Below are positions 16,575 through 24,888 of a stretch of DNA of 64,000 nucleotides, one piece after another. Location: the NCBI RefSeq assembly GCF_029589055.1, contig NZ_JARQZP010000003.1:868001-932000 (forward strand), given 5' to 3'. Both the position numbers and the translations under genes were made by a program. Under the pieces are notes generated by a model that saw only the letters and a list, made by a program, of their open reading frames with translations, was not told the DNA's origin and made no database searches. How positions within the stretch are numbered: position 1 is the first letter of the stretch; each line of letters begins with the position of its first letter. This DNA comes from Vibrio hannami. GTDB lineage: Bacteria; Pseudomonadota; Gammaproteobacteria; Enterobacterales; Vibrionaceae.

Positions 16575-17762
16575 CTAGTTCAGTTCAAGTTTTGGTGTTT
16601 TGCGAAACCCAATCAACATACTAACGCTACATAGTATCGATATAATCATAATAGTGACGCCAAGATGCCACGCTTCGCTAATGCCCATCGTCATTAACAT
16701 CATGCTTATCAGTGCTGAAATCGTCATCTGTCCTCCCCCTGACAATGCCGCAACTGAGCCTGCGTTTTTCTTATAGGGTGTCAACAACAACGTCTGAGCA
16801 CATGGAAAAGCAATACCGTTACCCATGGTCAGCAAAAGTTGCCCAAACATCATAGCCATTGGGCTTAAAGGCGCCAGAATAAACCAGATAGCTGAACTCA
16901 AGTGAAGTACCGGAGCCAACATCAAGGTTTTTTCAGTACCTAGAATTGGTCGGACTCTATTGCTAAACGTCCCCCCAAGCAATAAGCCAAATGCCGGAAT
17001 CAACGCCCATAAGGCATACTCATCCGAACTCATCCCAATTTGAATCTGCATGATAAACGGCATAACAGAAACCGTAATCACAACAAGACTGAAGTTAAAC
17101 CAACCAATACTGGCAAAACTTAGAAAGTAACCGGACTTAAGCAAACCTGCGTAGGTCTCGAGGATACGCCCAACTTTAGGAACCTTACGTTTTTCTCTAA
17201 CCGTCTCTCTGAATAGATTAACAAGCAGTATCAATACCAATGCGATATAAGAACACAGCGCAATGAACACGGCTAACCAACCCAAATGCGCATTAATAAA
17301 ACCACCTAGCACGGGAGCGATGATTGGCGTAAACGAAGCTACAATGGTTACCCAGGAAAGTGCTCTTGGCAGATCGTTTTCATTGTAAGAATCCCGAATC
17401 GATGCCCTCGCTAACACTGCGCAACAGCCAGCCCCCAGCCCCTGAATAAAGCGCCCGATAGTCAACATCTCAAAGGAGTCAGCACCAATAATGGCCACCG
17501 TTAAACCAATGACCGCCAGCGACAAACCAGCAATCAATATTGGTTTTCTACCTAAAGCATCCGACAAAGGGCCATATACCAGTTGCGAAGGCCCAAAACC
17601 GAGCAAATATATTGAAACCAGTCGCTGGGCATCTTCTGCGGTAATGGAGAAATCTAAAGCTACCCATGGTAGAGCGGGCATTAACAGTCCCATGCTGAAC
17701 TGACCTACACTGACAATTAGGCCAGCCAACAGCACGGGTCTCCAGTCAAATTTTGTATTCAT
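16575..17762 (-). CDS. MFS multidrug exporter, Bcr/CflA-like
   Basis: A 395-residue major facilitator with 12 hydrophobic segments. Motif A of the drug:proton antiporter group is visible as GPLSDALGRKPILIAG near residue 60. The later segment RASIRDSYNENDLPRALSWV matches the conserved loop of Bcr/CflA proteins. It would expel small drugs or metabolites in exchange for protons. It starts 30 bp after the siderophore-interacting protein gene on the same strand, and some MFS proteins in this position export siderophores, so a role in siderophore traffic is possible. The substrate is not determinable. Confidence 0.85.
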   Translation of the reverse strand: MNTKFDWRPVLLAGLIVSVGQFSMGLLMPALPWVALDFSITAEDAQRLVSIYLLGFGPSQLVYGPLSDALGRKPILIAGLSLAVIGLTVAIIGADSFEMLTIGRFIQGLGAGCCAVLARASIRDSYNENDLPRALSWVTIVASFTPIIAPVLGGFINAHLGWLAVFIALCSYIALVLILLVNLFRETVREKRKVPKVGRILETYAGLLKSGYFLSFASIGWFNFSLVVITVSVMPFIMQIQIGMSSDEYALWALIPAFGLLLGGTFSNRVRPILGTEKTLMLAPVLHLSSAIWFILAPLSPMAMMFGQLLLTMGNGIAFPCAQTLLLTPYKKNAGSVAALSGGGQMTISALISMMLMTMGISEAWHLGVTIMIISILCSVSMLIGFRKTPKLELN

Positions 17763-17792
17763 TTAAAGCCTATGGTTTTTGACCTTTAGTGA

Positions 17793-18590
17793 TTATTTTT
17801 GTTGTTCCTGAGCATCCTGACTCTTTAGTACTTTATGTCCGTCTTCCGTCACACCTTTTTTCCAGTAACTACTAATGTAGATATATTCTCTGTCTACTGA
17901 ACGTTCATTTCTGAAGTACTGCCTTAGCGAGCGCATGCTGTCAAATTCACTGGCAGACCAGACCGATACTGAACCACTCATCCACTCTTTACTCTTTGCA
18001 GTTTCTACCAACCTGCTCGTCTCACCATGTGGCTTGATTAGCCATTCAACATCTATACCTTCTGGGTGCTCCAATTGCTGAATATCATATTCAGATAACA
18101 CCTCGACAATCGCATAACCTTTCGCATCCGCTTCAAGGATTTTTAGCTTCACAGACATAGCAGGAAGCGCCGTCATATCTGCAACCAGAAAATACCAGTC
18201 CGCATTCTGATTTAAGCCCTGTATCAAACCGGGACCTGCGACCAAAATGCTATCTCCCGGTTTTGCCGTTTCCGCCCAACGGCTAGCAAAGCCACCTTCA
18301 TCCGCTAACTCATTTTTTTCGGCGTGAGTATGACGAACAAAGTCTATCTCTATAGTAGCGGCATTTGGGTCATATTTTCTGATGGTGTAGGTTCTCATTA
18401 CAGGCCGTTCGGTCGAACCTGACTCAATATCAGTGCCACCCCGCTTATTGAAAAGAAGTTTCACATAGCCGCCTTCACAATCGTTCGGGTAGTCTGTAAA
18501 TTTATCACTCTGTAGAGCAATACGTTGCATGTTTGCTGTTAATTTCTGCGAAGAAACTACTCTTGCAACGGTCGGACTCGGTTTATTCAT
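17793..18590 (-). CDS. Siderophore-interacting protein (ViuB-like ferric-siderophore reductase)
   Basis: A 265-residue flavoprotein of the SIP/ViuB family. The N-terminal half carries the FAD-binding barrel with RPVMRTYTIRKYDPN near residue 62. The C-terminal half is the NAD(P)H-binding SIP domain, ending with the conserved ISSYWKKGVTEDGHK. In Vibrio, ViuB-type proteins release iron from ferric siderophores in the cytoplasm by reduction. An MFS exporter gene follows 30 bp later, so they may be co-transcribed. No clear Fur box is visible upstream and no siderophore biosynthesis gene is in the window. Confidence 0.9.
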   Translation of the reverse strand: MNKPSPTVARVVSSQKLTANMQRIALQSDKFTDYPNDCEGGYVKLLFNKRGGTDIESGSTERPVMRTYTIRKYDPNAATIEIDFVRHTHAEKNELADEGGFASRWAETAKPGDSILVAGPGLIQGLNQNADWYFLVADMTALPAMSVKLKILEADAKGYAIVEVLSEYDIQQLEHPEGIDVEWLIKPHGETSRLVETAKSKEWMSGSVSVWSASEFDSMRSLRQYFRNERSVDREYIYISSYWKKGVTEDGHKVLKSQDAQEQQK

Positions 18591-18635
18591 ATTTATTTCT
18601 CTATGTAATCTTTAAAACTGAGCAAATGGATTCGC

Positions 18636-19262
18636 TTAGTCACGAACACGCAGCTCGGACATATCGCCTTTGTGCTTTATTTTGCTCTTTACTCGCTTCA
18701 CCGTAGACAAGCTTGCTCCTGTTTCGTCTGCAGTTGCCTGCAAAGTTTTACCTTCCAGAAGAAGCGTCGCTATCTGGTGATGAAGCGCTTGATTCGCTTG
18801 GCGTCCCTTGTATCGCTTCGCCCACTCTTCGGGGTTTTCCTTCAACGCTCTACGACTCGCTTCTGCAAAAGCCAGCCGACGTCTTTTTTCTGCCTTTGCT
18901 ATCCCTTCAAGAAGGTTCAGTTGAGCGGTGGTCTCTGGGTTATTTGCCTCCAACATCAACTTCTGGTTGATAGTGATAACTTTGGCACCTTTGTTGAGGA
19001 TTTCTTCTATCGTTTGCTTTACGTCTCCAAAATGGCAACCAAGCGAATCAATCCACCAAATAACAACGGCATCTCCGGCCTTCAGTATGTTCAACATTTC
19101 TTGCAGCTGCGGGCGTTCTGCTGCTGGTACAAATCCTTTTATCCGCACTTCTTTAAACAGCTTTACTTCGGGTAAGCGGGCGCCAATAGACGCAACTTCA
19201 TCGTCAAAGTTCGGGTTTTTAGGAGAGAATCGGATATAACCGTATGCGTTAGCGTCACTCAT
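18636..19262 (-). CDS. Serine recombinase (resolvase) family protein with degenerate active site
   Basis: About 208 residues: a resolvase N-terminal domain (1-140) and a C-terminal helix-turn-helix (TLQATADETGASLSTVKRVK). The ATG at 19262 follows AAAGGTG; the frame open to 19289 lacks such a site. The nucleophile-equivalent Ser13 is kept in YGYIRFSPKN, and AERPQLQEML supplies the arginine equivalent to gamma-delta R45. But the active-site stretch usually reading DRLGR is IDSLGC, so the two arginines equivalent to R68 and R71 are lost. It is probably recombination-inactive and may serve as a DNA-binding regulator. No transposon is nearby. Repeats resembling binding sites lie just upstream. Confidence 0.82.
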   Translation of the reverse strand: MSDANAYGYIRFSPKNPNFDDEVASIGARLPEVKLFKEVRIKGFVPAAERPQLQEMLNILKAGDAVVIWWIDSLGCHFGDVKQTIEEILNKGAKVITINQKLMLEANNPETTAQLNLLEGIAKAEKRRRLAFAEASRRALKENPEEWAKRYKGRQANQALHHQIATLLLEGKTLQATADETGASLSTVKRVKSKIKHKGDMSELRVRD

Positions 19263-19292
19263 CTGGTCACCTTTTATCGGGTTACACACTTC

Positions 19293-19356
19293 GGCTCATT
19301 TAGATAATAGGCTCATATTATTAGGCTCATTTGGTTTTGTAAACACCAAATGAGCC
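19293..19356. repeat. GGCTCAT repeat array upstream of the recombinase-like gene
   Basis: GGCTCAT occurs at 19293, 19310 and 19324. An 11-bp inverted partner CCAAATGAGCC (19346-19356) pairs with GGCTCATTTGG (19324-19334) across an 11-bp AT-rich spacer. The array lies 30-95 bp upstream of the gene start and looks like a multi-site binding region, either a res-like site or an operator. Confidence 0.7.
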
Positions 19357-19418
19357 ATTAACAAGCAAAAAAATGGCGGCCAATTGACCACCAAAATCAT
19401 TTTTTGCTTAGTAATTAG

Positions 19419-20048
19419 CTAACGGCTCACAGCCAAATAGGTTCCAGCCATGATCATAATGCCCCCAGCGCCTCTATTGAGCTTCTTATGTGCAGCGGGC
19501 GTTTTTAACATCGCTGCCGCTCTTGAGGCACTATAGGCAATAAGCATTAATCCCATAGTAAGTGCGATAGAAGAAAGCACAGAAATAAGGGCAATATCCT
19601 CAGCCCTTAATGCCGTTAAGTCGATAAACGTCGGTAGGAATGCAATATAGAACAGGATCACTTTTGGGTTTGATGCCGAAATCAGGAACCCCTGAATAAA
19701 CTTCGACATGTTAGACAAGCCTTTCGCATCAAACTCACCATTCTCGATTGCACCTTTAGTCGCAGGTAAAGCCTTAAACATCTTATAGCCAAGGTATATC
19801 AGATATGCAGCGCCGATGTATCGAATAACGATGAATACTTCAGACCAGTTTTCAGCAATTGTTGCTAAACCAAAACAGGCGAGAATCAAATAAATCAGAT
19901 CGCTGGCCACCATTCCTAATGCCAATGCTAAACAACTTCTCGCCCCATTGACTAAAGCCCTCGCTATAATGGCAAATACTCCTGGCCCCGGAGTTACACT
20001 AAACACAAATATTGCGACAAAAAATGTCACAGCACCTTCAAAAGACAT
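19419..20048 (-). CDS. LysE/RhtB family amino acid exporter
   Basis: A 209-residue membrane protein with six hydrophobic segments and the LysE-family signature SVTPGPGVFAIIARALVNGA near residue 17. It exports an amino acid such as threonine, homoserine or lysine. The substrate cannot be told. It starts with ATG at 20048 and stands alone between the recombinase-like gene and the selD-mnmH operon. The 129 bp after its stop include the GGCTCAT array. Confidence 0.9.
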   Translation of the reverse strand: MSFEGAVTFFVAIFVFSVTPGPGVFAIIARALVNGARSCLALALGMVASDLIYLILACFGLATIAENWSEVFIVIRYIGAAYLIYLGYKMFKALPATKGAIENGEFDAKGLSNMSKFIQGFLISASNPKVILFYIAFLPTFIDLTALRAEDIALISVLSSIALTMGLMLIAYSASRAAAMLKTPAAHKKLNRGAGGIMIMAGTYLAVSR

Positions 20049-20149
20049 TATTCACTCCATGAATAAGAAAATCACTTCCTGCTTTTTTACTATACATTGG
20101 CTGGTAATTGAACAATTTACTTGAATAACCTCAAGATGCAATTTGAAAA

Positions 20150-20184
20150 AAGCGTTAAAGGTATCGCCCATACCCTTAACGCTT
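20150..20184 (-). terminator. Terminator of the selD-mnmH operon
   Basis: A 15-bp stem with one mismatch (20150-20164 with 20170-20184). On the minus strand it is followed by TTTTTTC, 35 bp after the mnmH stop. Confidence 0.8.
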
Positions 20185-20218
20185 GAGATCTTGAGATGTA
20201 CAGACAATAGAAACTAAA

Positions 20219-21308
20219 TCAGCGAGTTGAAAGCCACTCTTTTACCTGGTCGTAGTCACCACGGTAAACAATGCGTTCTTCTTTTTTACCTAACTGATAG
20301 GTGTACATTGGATCATAGTATTGTTCTAAAAGTGGTGCTAACCAAGCTTGATGAGAATCAATACTGCCATCACGCTTCATCTGAAGAATCGCGTTCTTCT
20401 GAGCATCTATCAATTCAGCATGTCGTTCGTGTCCTAACCGCTTACGGATATTAAACATGCCTCTCTCAAGATAAGCTTCGAAATGTTCCCAACCGGACTC
20501 CTCACCATAGTGGTCAACAAAATCGCTTTGCATTTTGACCACGTAGTCGTCGATAAGGCGCTCTAGCCTGGTATCAAATGGGTCGTCTACCACTACCACA
20601 GGGGCATTCTGCATGCTCTGGTGGATAGAAATTGGTAGAGAAACACTACCAATGATCTTACCTTCATCTTCAAAAACGAATGAGTTGATACCTTTTTCCA
20701 GTTTCTTAACCATCTGGATACCAAGCTCACTTTCAAAATTAATCTGGTTGCGCTGCTCATCAACATAACGACCAAACGATGAGCCTCGATGGTGAGCCGC
20801 ACCCTCTAGATCAATACCGTTTTCCAGCTCATTAATAAGAAGCGTTTTACCGCAGCCTGTGTTGCCACCGACAATCGTCATTGGCTTTTCAGCCACCTCG
20901 TCGATGGTATCGATAAGAAAACGGCGCAACGCTTTATAGCCACCCACAACAAACGGATAATCAATCCCGGCTTCTTTAAGCCACTGCTGTGTGATTCGAG
21001 AACGAAGCCCACCACGAAAACAATAAAGATATCCATTTGGATTGGCTTCACAAAAGGCTTTCCACTTCGAAACTCTGGCTTGTTTCTTTTCGCCGTTAAC
21101 GAGCGAATGTCCCAGCTCTATCGCGGCGTCCTGCCCTTTTTCTTTGTAACAGGTACCCACCTGCTTGCGTTCATCATCTGTCATTAATGGCAAATTAACG
21201 GAAGTAGGAAATGCGCCTCGCTCATACTCGATAGGCGCTCTGGTATCTATGAAAGAGAGTATCGGAAGCAAACAGACGTCTGTAGTCCCCGCTGTTTGGA
21301 CGTTGCAT
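20219..21308 (-). CDS. mnmH: tRNA 2-selenouridine synthase, 5' end frameshifted as given
   Basis: MnmH (SelU) replaces sulfur with selenium in 2-thiouridine at the wobble position of Lys, Glu and Gln tRNAs, using selenophosphate from SelD. It has an N-terminal rhodanese domain (active Cys in YCFRGGLRSR) and a C-terminal P-loop domain (GGNTGCGKTLL). As given, the open frame begins only at 21271, a TTG. The natural start is the ATG at 21308, sharing one base with the selD stop. Reading from there gives MQRPNSGDYRRLFASDTLF. Skipping one C at 21251 then joins IDTRAPIEYE, restoring the usual length of about 363 residues. It forms an operon with selD. Confidence 0.88.
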
Positions 21309-22340
21309 TAAACTACCTCTACCAGCACATCGCTATCCTGAGCTATTAACTTACCAATAGCTTCGAGTTCGATACCGTGCTGTTGTGCCACTGCCTTAAC
21401 TTCATCAGCCCCTTCAGGTGTAACTGCCAGCAACAGTCCGCCAGAGGTTTGAGGATCGCAAAGCACCGATTTCTGCAGTTCTGTGATCTCTCCGATCTTG
21501 TGCCCATAGCTTGCGTAGTTTCTTCCAGTCCCGCCTGGTACACAGCCTTGTTCGATGTAATCCATCACACCCGGTAGCGTAGGTACTTTATCCAGGTGGA
21601 CTCTTGCTTTAAGGCCACTGCCTTCGCAAATCTCAGAAAGGTGACCTAATAAGCCAAAACCGGTTACATCTGTCATCGCTTTCACGCTTGCTAGATTGAG
21701 AAGTCTGCTCCGGGGTGTTTAACTTACGCATCCAGTCGCGAGCAAGGCCAATATGCTCTTCAGCCAGCTTTGACTGTTTCTCTGCTGTTGTCAGTACACC
21801 AATACCCAGAGGTTTGGTCAGATAAAGCTGACAACCGTCTTCTGCCTTACTGTTCTGTTTGATACGATCAGAATCAACAATACCGGTCACCGCCAGTCCA
21901 AAAATCGGTTCTGGAGCATCAATTGAGTGTCCTCCAGCCAAAGAGATGCCGATTTCAGCACAAACAGAGCGTCCACCATCAACCACCTTTTGGGCGATTT
22001 CCGGTGAAAGGGTGTTAATCGGCCAGCCAAGAATAGCGATCGCCATAATAGGCTTTCCACCCATTGCGTAAATATCACTAATGGCATTTGTCGCAGCAAT
22101 ACGGCCGAAATCAAATGGGTCATCCACAATTGGCATAAAGAAATCTGTGGTACTGATAACTGCGGTACCATTACCTAAATCATAAACAGCAGCGTCATCT
22201 TTGTTCTCATTTCCAACCAACAAATTCGGGTCATTAAAAGGTGCTATCTCTGTCTGAAGGATGGTATCAAGTACCTGAGGAGAAATTTTACAACCACACC
22301 CGGCCCCGTGGCTGTATTGGGTCAATCTTACTTTTTCCAT
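21308..22340 (-). pseudogene. selD: Selenophosphate synthase, split by one frameshift
   Basis: SelD makes selenophosphate from selenide and ATP. The first frame (22340 to 21633) carries the Gly-rich N-terminus with the catalytic Cys/Lys region [11 protein letters not shown], so the enzyme is the Cys rather than selenocysteine type, and the DDAAVY motif. The second frame (to 21308) carries [10 protein letters not shown] and DPQTSGGLL. Reading both as one needs one extra base removed in the codon region 21691-21698, giving a smooth [17 protein letters not shown] join and about 343 residues, the family length. Sequencing error is the simplest explanation, but mnmH next to it is also shifted, so real loss of the pathway is possible. 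Confidence 0.85.
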
Positions 22341-22567
22341 GACGTTTTCCGCTATTTAAAGAGGCCAAAATTTTACTCCTGACGACTAATACAGTCACGT
22401 TCTTCAATGAAATATTTCAGTTTATTTACTGTCAGCACTCAAAAATCGTCTAATTTTATACCAGTTGCGCTATTTGAGCTTTTGGTCAACCGTTAGTTAT
22501 TAAGAATAAGTCCATGACTCTGATATACTTCGTGATGTAATTCGATATCAAGACTGTAGAACCTAAC

Positions 22568-22870
22568 ATGAAAATTGTTGCAGTAACTGCCTGCCCTACC
22601 GGCATCGCACATACCTATATGGCTGCTGATGCACTAAAAAAAGAAGCCCATCAAAGGCATATCCAGATGAAAGTGGAGACTCAGGGTGCAATGGGTATAG
22701 AAAACCCGCTCAACGCGTCAGATATTGCTAATGCAGACCTGGTATTGATTGCATCAGATATCGAAGTAGAGCAAAGAGCCCGTTTTACCGGAAGTAAGAT
22801 CCACTGTGTGACCATCGAGGAAGTGCTTATTGATGCGAGCAAGGTGCTTGATCGATGCCTTCAGCTTTGA
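22568..22870 (+). CDS. PTS fructose/mannose-type EIIB component
   Basis: A 100-residue free-standing EIIB domain. The phospho-accepting Cys9 lies in VTACPTGIAHTYMAADAL, the signature of fructose-family EIIB. It would receive phosphate from an EIIA and pass it to a sugar bound by an EIIC, or act as a regulator since no EIIC is fused. The next gene, an HPr-like/EIIA protein, starts about 10 bp after its stop. An AraC regulator and a full EIIABC permease for mannose follow. The set resembles the V. cholerae VC1824-VC1827 neighbourhood, from memory. Confidence 0.9.
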   Translation: MKIVAVTACPTGIAHTYMAADALKKEAHQRHIQMKVETQGAMGIENPLNASDIANADLVLIASDIEVEQRARFTGSKIHCVTIEEVLIDASKVLDRCLQL

Positions 22871-22880
22871 GCAATACGCT

Positions 22881-23672
22881 GTGAAAATTGAGCGAAGGAT
22901 AACTTTTATTGTCGGTGGCGAAGGCTTTGCATCCTGGAAGCTAAACCGGCTTAAAGCTTTGTCTGGCTTTTTTCGCTCAGTCGTCATCCTAAGAAACATT
23001 ACATTAGGCCGCTCTGTGAATGCAGAGCAGACTCTTAAGGTGATTAGCTTAGGAAGCAAGCAAAACGATCTGTGCCAATTATGGATAGAAGGATCTGACG
23101 CCGAACTCGCCTGTATGATACTCACCGACTTTATTGCCGATGAATTTACTATTATCAACACATCTCATAGCCCTGACGCGAAGTTTGACTCGACTATTAT
23201 CGACACTCACCCCGCATTCTCTCTTGAATTTGATATCAACTATCGATATGAAAAAATCGCCCAAGGAACTGAGTTAACCAAGTCAGCGCTTTTATTCAAG
23301 CTTACTGGTGTAGTAGATGAAAAATCCGTTGATAACGTCTATCAGGCACTCTTAAACCGAGAGGCGATATCCTCAACCTGTATAGGTAATAGCATCGCTC
23401 TGCCCCATGTAATGTTAAAAGATATAGAAAAACCAGAGCTCTATGTTATCCGGTTAGCCTCTCCCACTGACTGGCAGTCACCCCGTGGCGATGTATCGTT
23501 CCTGATTGCCCTGCTTCTTCCAGCGCCACCGGAAATGCCGGTGATTAAAGCATTCACTCAGCTGTCCCGCGCACTTTTAGAACAAGAGTTTTGCCAGATT
23601 CTCACCTCAACACACAAAGAAAGTGTGTTGAAAGCGATACTCTTACATACCATGGCAAAAGCAGCGCGATAA
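22881..23672 (+). CDS. HPr-like domain (histidine lost) fused to PTS EIIA
   Basis: About 263 residues from a GTG at 22881; in-frame ATGs at 22830/22833 overlap the EIIB gene and lack a ribosome binding site. Residues 1-90 align with HPr, but where HPr has GLHxRP this protein has GFASWK, so the phosphorylatable His is Ala. The Ser46 region also differs (VNAEQTLKVISLG). Residues about 130-263 are a fructose/nitrogen-type EIIA with the active His176 in NSIALPHV. The protein can therefore accept phosphate on EIIA but not on its HPr part, suggesting a scaffold or regulatory role towards the adjacent EIIB and EIIABC. The role is inferred. Confidence 0.8.
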   Translation: MKIERRITFIVGGEGFASWKLNRLKALSGFFRSVVILRNITLGRSVNAEQTLKVISLGSKQNDLCQLWIEGSDAELACMILTDFIADEFTIINTSHSPDAKFDSTIIDTHPAFSLEFDINYRYEKIAQGTELTKSALLFKLTGVVDEKSVDNVYQALLNREAISSTCIGNSIALPHVMLKDIEKPELYVIRLASPTDWQSPRGDVSFLIALLLPAPPEMPVIKAFTQLSRALLEQEFCQILTSTHKESVLKAILLHTMAKAAR

Positions 23673-23681
23673 AGACGTTAA

Positions 23682-24589
23682 CTATCTCATACTGCGGTAC
23701 TCAGAGGGAGTAAATCCGGTTTTGTTTTTAAACACTCTGAAAAAGTAGTTCACATCCTGATAGCCGCAACGTGTCGCGATCTCATTTAACCTGAACGGAT
23801 ATCTTCTAAGCATAAACTTCGCCCGGTCGATTCTTACCCAGGAGATATAATCAGCTAGCGTCATGTGTCCTTGTTGGCGAAACATTCGGGAAAGATGGTT
23901 TGGTGTAATATTGAAACGTTCAGCAATACTGCTTCGGGTAATGTTCCGGTGAAAATTCTCCTGAATATAGATGCAAATTCCCTGATAGAGGTCCTCACTT
24001 CGTTTTTTCGCCGAATATACCGGATCGACAATCATCGACTGTGAGTAGCTCAAAAGAGAAAGCAGAAGATGCTCATCCATCGGGCTTTTTCGCTTCTCTT
24101 TTGCCAGCGCATTCAACGCATCAAGAATATGGTCAATCGCATGACCTGTTCTGGTTTGTATGCTGTGTTTTTGAACATCGACAAAACCTGCATCTCCACG
24201 ATTCTTCGTAACCAAACTAAACCCAAGCTGTCGACGACCAAAAGCAGGCTCAGTACTGAGCAGTCAGTATCCCAGTCCGGCTTATTCCAGCAGTTCGGCG
24301 GAACAAACAGTGCATCGCCAGACAGCACTTTTATATCAACGATGCCTTGCTCGGGGTCTTCGATTTTATTTGGGTATTCTCCACTAATAACCAGTTCCAA
24401 CCTTGGAAAGTTAACCTGATAACTAAATAAGGGGGGTTCCAGATAATCGCTCGCGAACCAGACCCGGTTAAAATTATCCCGTTCTGAAACAAGTGTATCG
24501 ATGAGGTCATGGAATACCATCGCGAAATTTCCTTCAGTTATGTCCAGCAACATACCCGTTAAATGACGAAAACCTGTGATTCGAGACAC
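23682..24589 (-). pseudogene. AraC-family regulator of the mannose PTS, split by one frameshift
   Basis: About 302 residues when joined: an N-terminal cupin-like sugar-sensing half (24589 to about 24240) and a C-terminal AraC domain with two helix-turn-helices (SSIAERFNITPNHLSRMFRQ and LNEIATRCGYQDVNYFFRVF). As given, the first frame ends at 24113 and the second opens upstream of 24215. Adding one T to the T4 run at 24240-24243 (minus-strand sense) joins CSVLSLL to FGRRQLGFSLV. A start GTG at 24589 has GGCGGA upstream. It is divergent from the EIIABC-manA genes, 300 bp away, and is likely their mannose-responsive activator, as for V. cholerae VC1825. Confidence 0.82.
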
Positions 24590-24752
24590 AAAATTCCGCC
24601 GATAGTTGGGGTTACTTTAATCCACATAACTAGTTATATTTAAAATTTAAAGCCATTGTACACCAGCAAAAACAAACAAAAAACTTATTTTAACTACATG
24701 TATTTACTAACTTTATTATAGCACTGTTATTTTTTAAATCGTTACAAGAAAA

Positions 24753-24768
24753 CATGATCTCAATCACA
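24753..24768. promoter_or_regulatory. Candidate CRP site upstream of the mannose PTS gene
   Basis: CATGA-N6-TCACA matches the CRP consensus TGTGA-N6-TCACA at 8 of 10 positions. It lies about 120 bp before the EIIABC start, between it and the divergent AraC gene. Glucose-type catabolite control of a mannose operon would fit. Confidence 0.4.
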
Positions 24769-24888
24769 CTAGAAACTACAGGTTACAATATTCCAGTAAA
24801 TGTCTTTCTCATGCTCTATCGGGAATTGCTTATGAGTACGACAATATCCATAAATCAATAAACACATAATCAATTGGGGACAGGGAAC

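Noticed and set aside
18636..19289. Insertion sequence or integron element around the recombinase-like gene
   Set aside because: No terminal inverted repeats, target duplication, transposase or attC sites are seen, and the neighbours are ordinary chromosomal genes.
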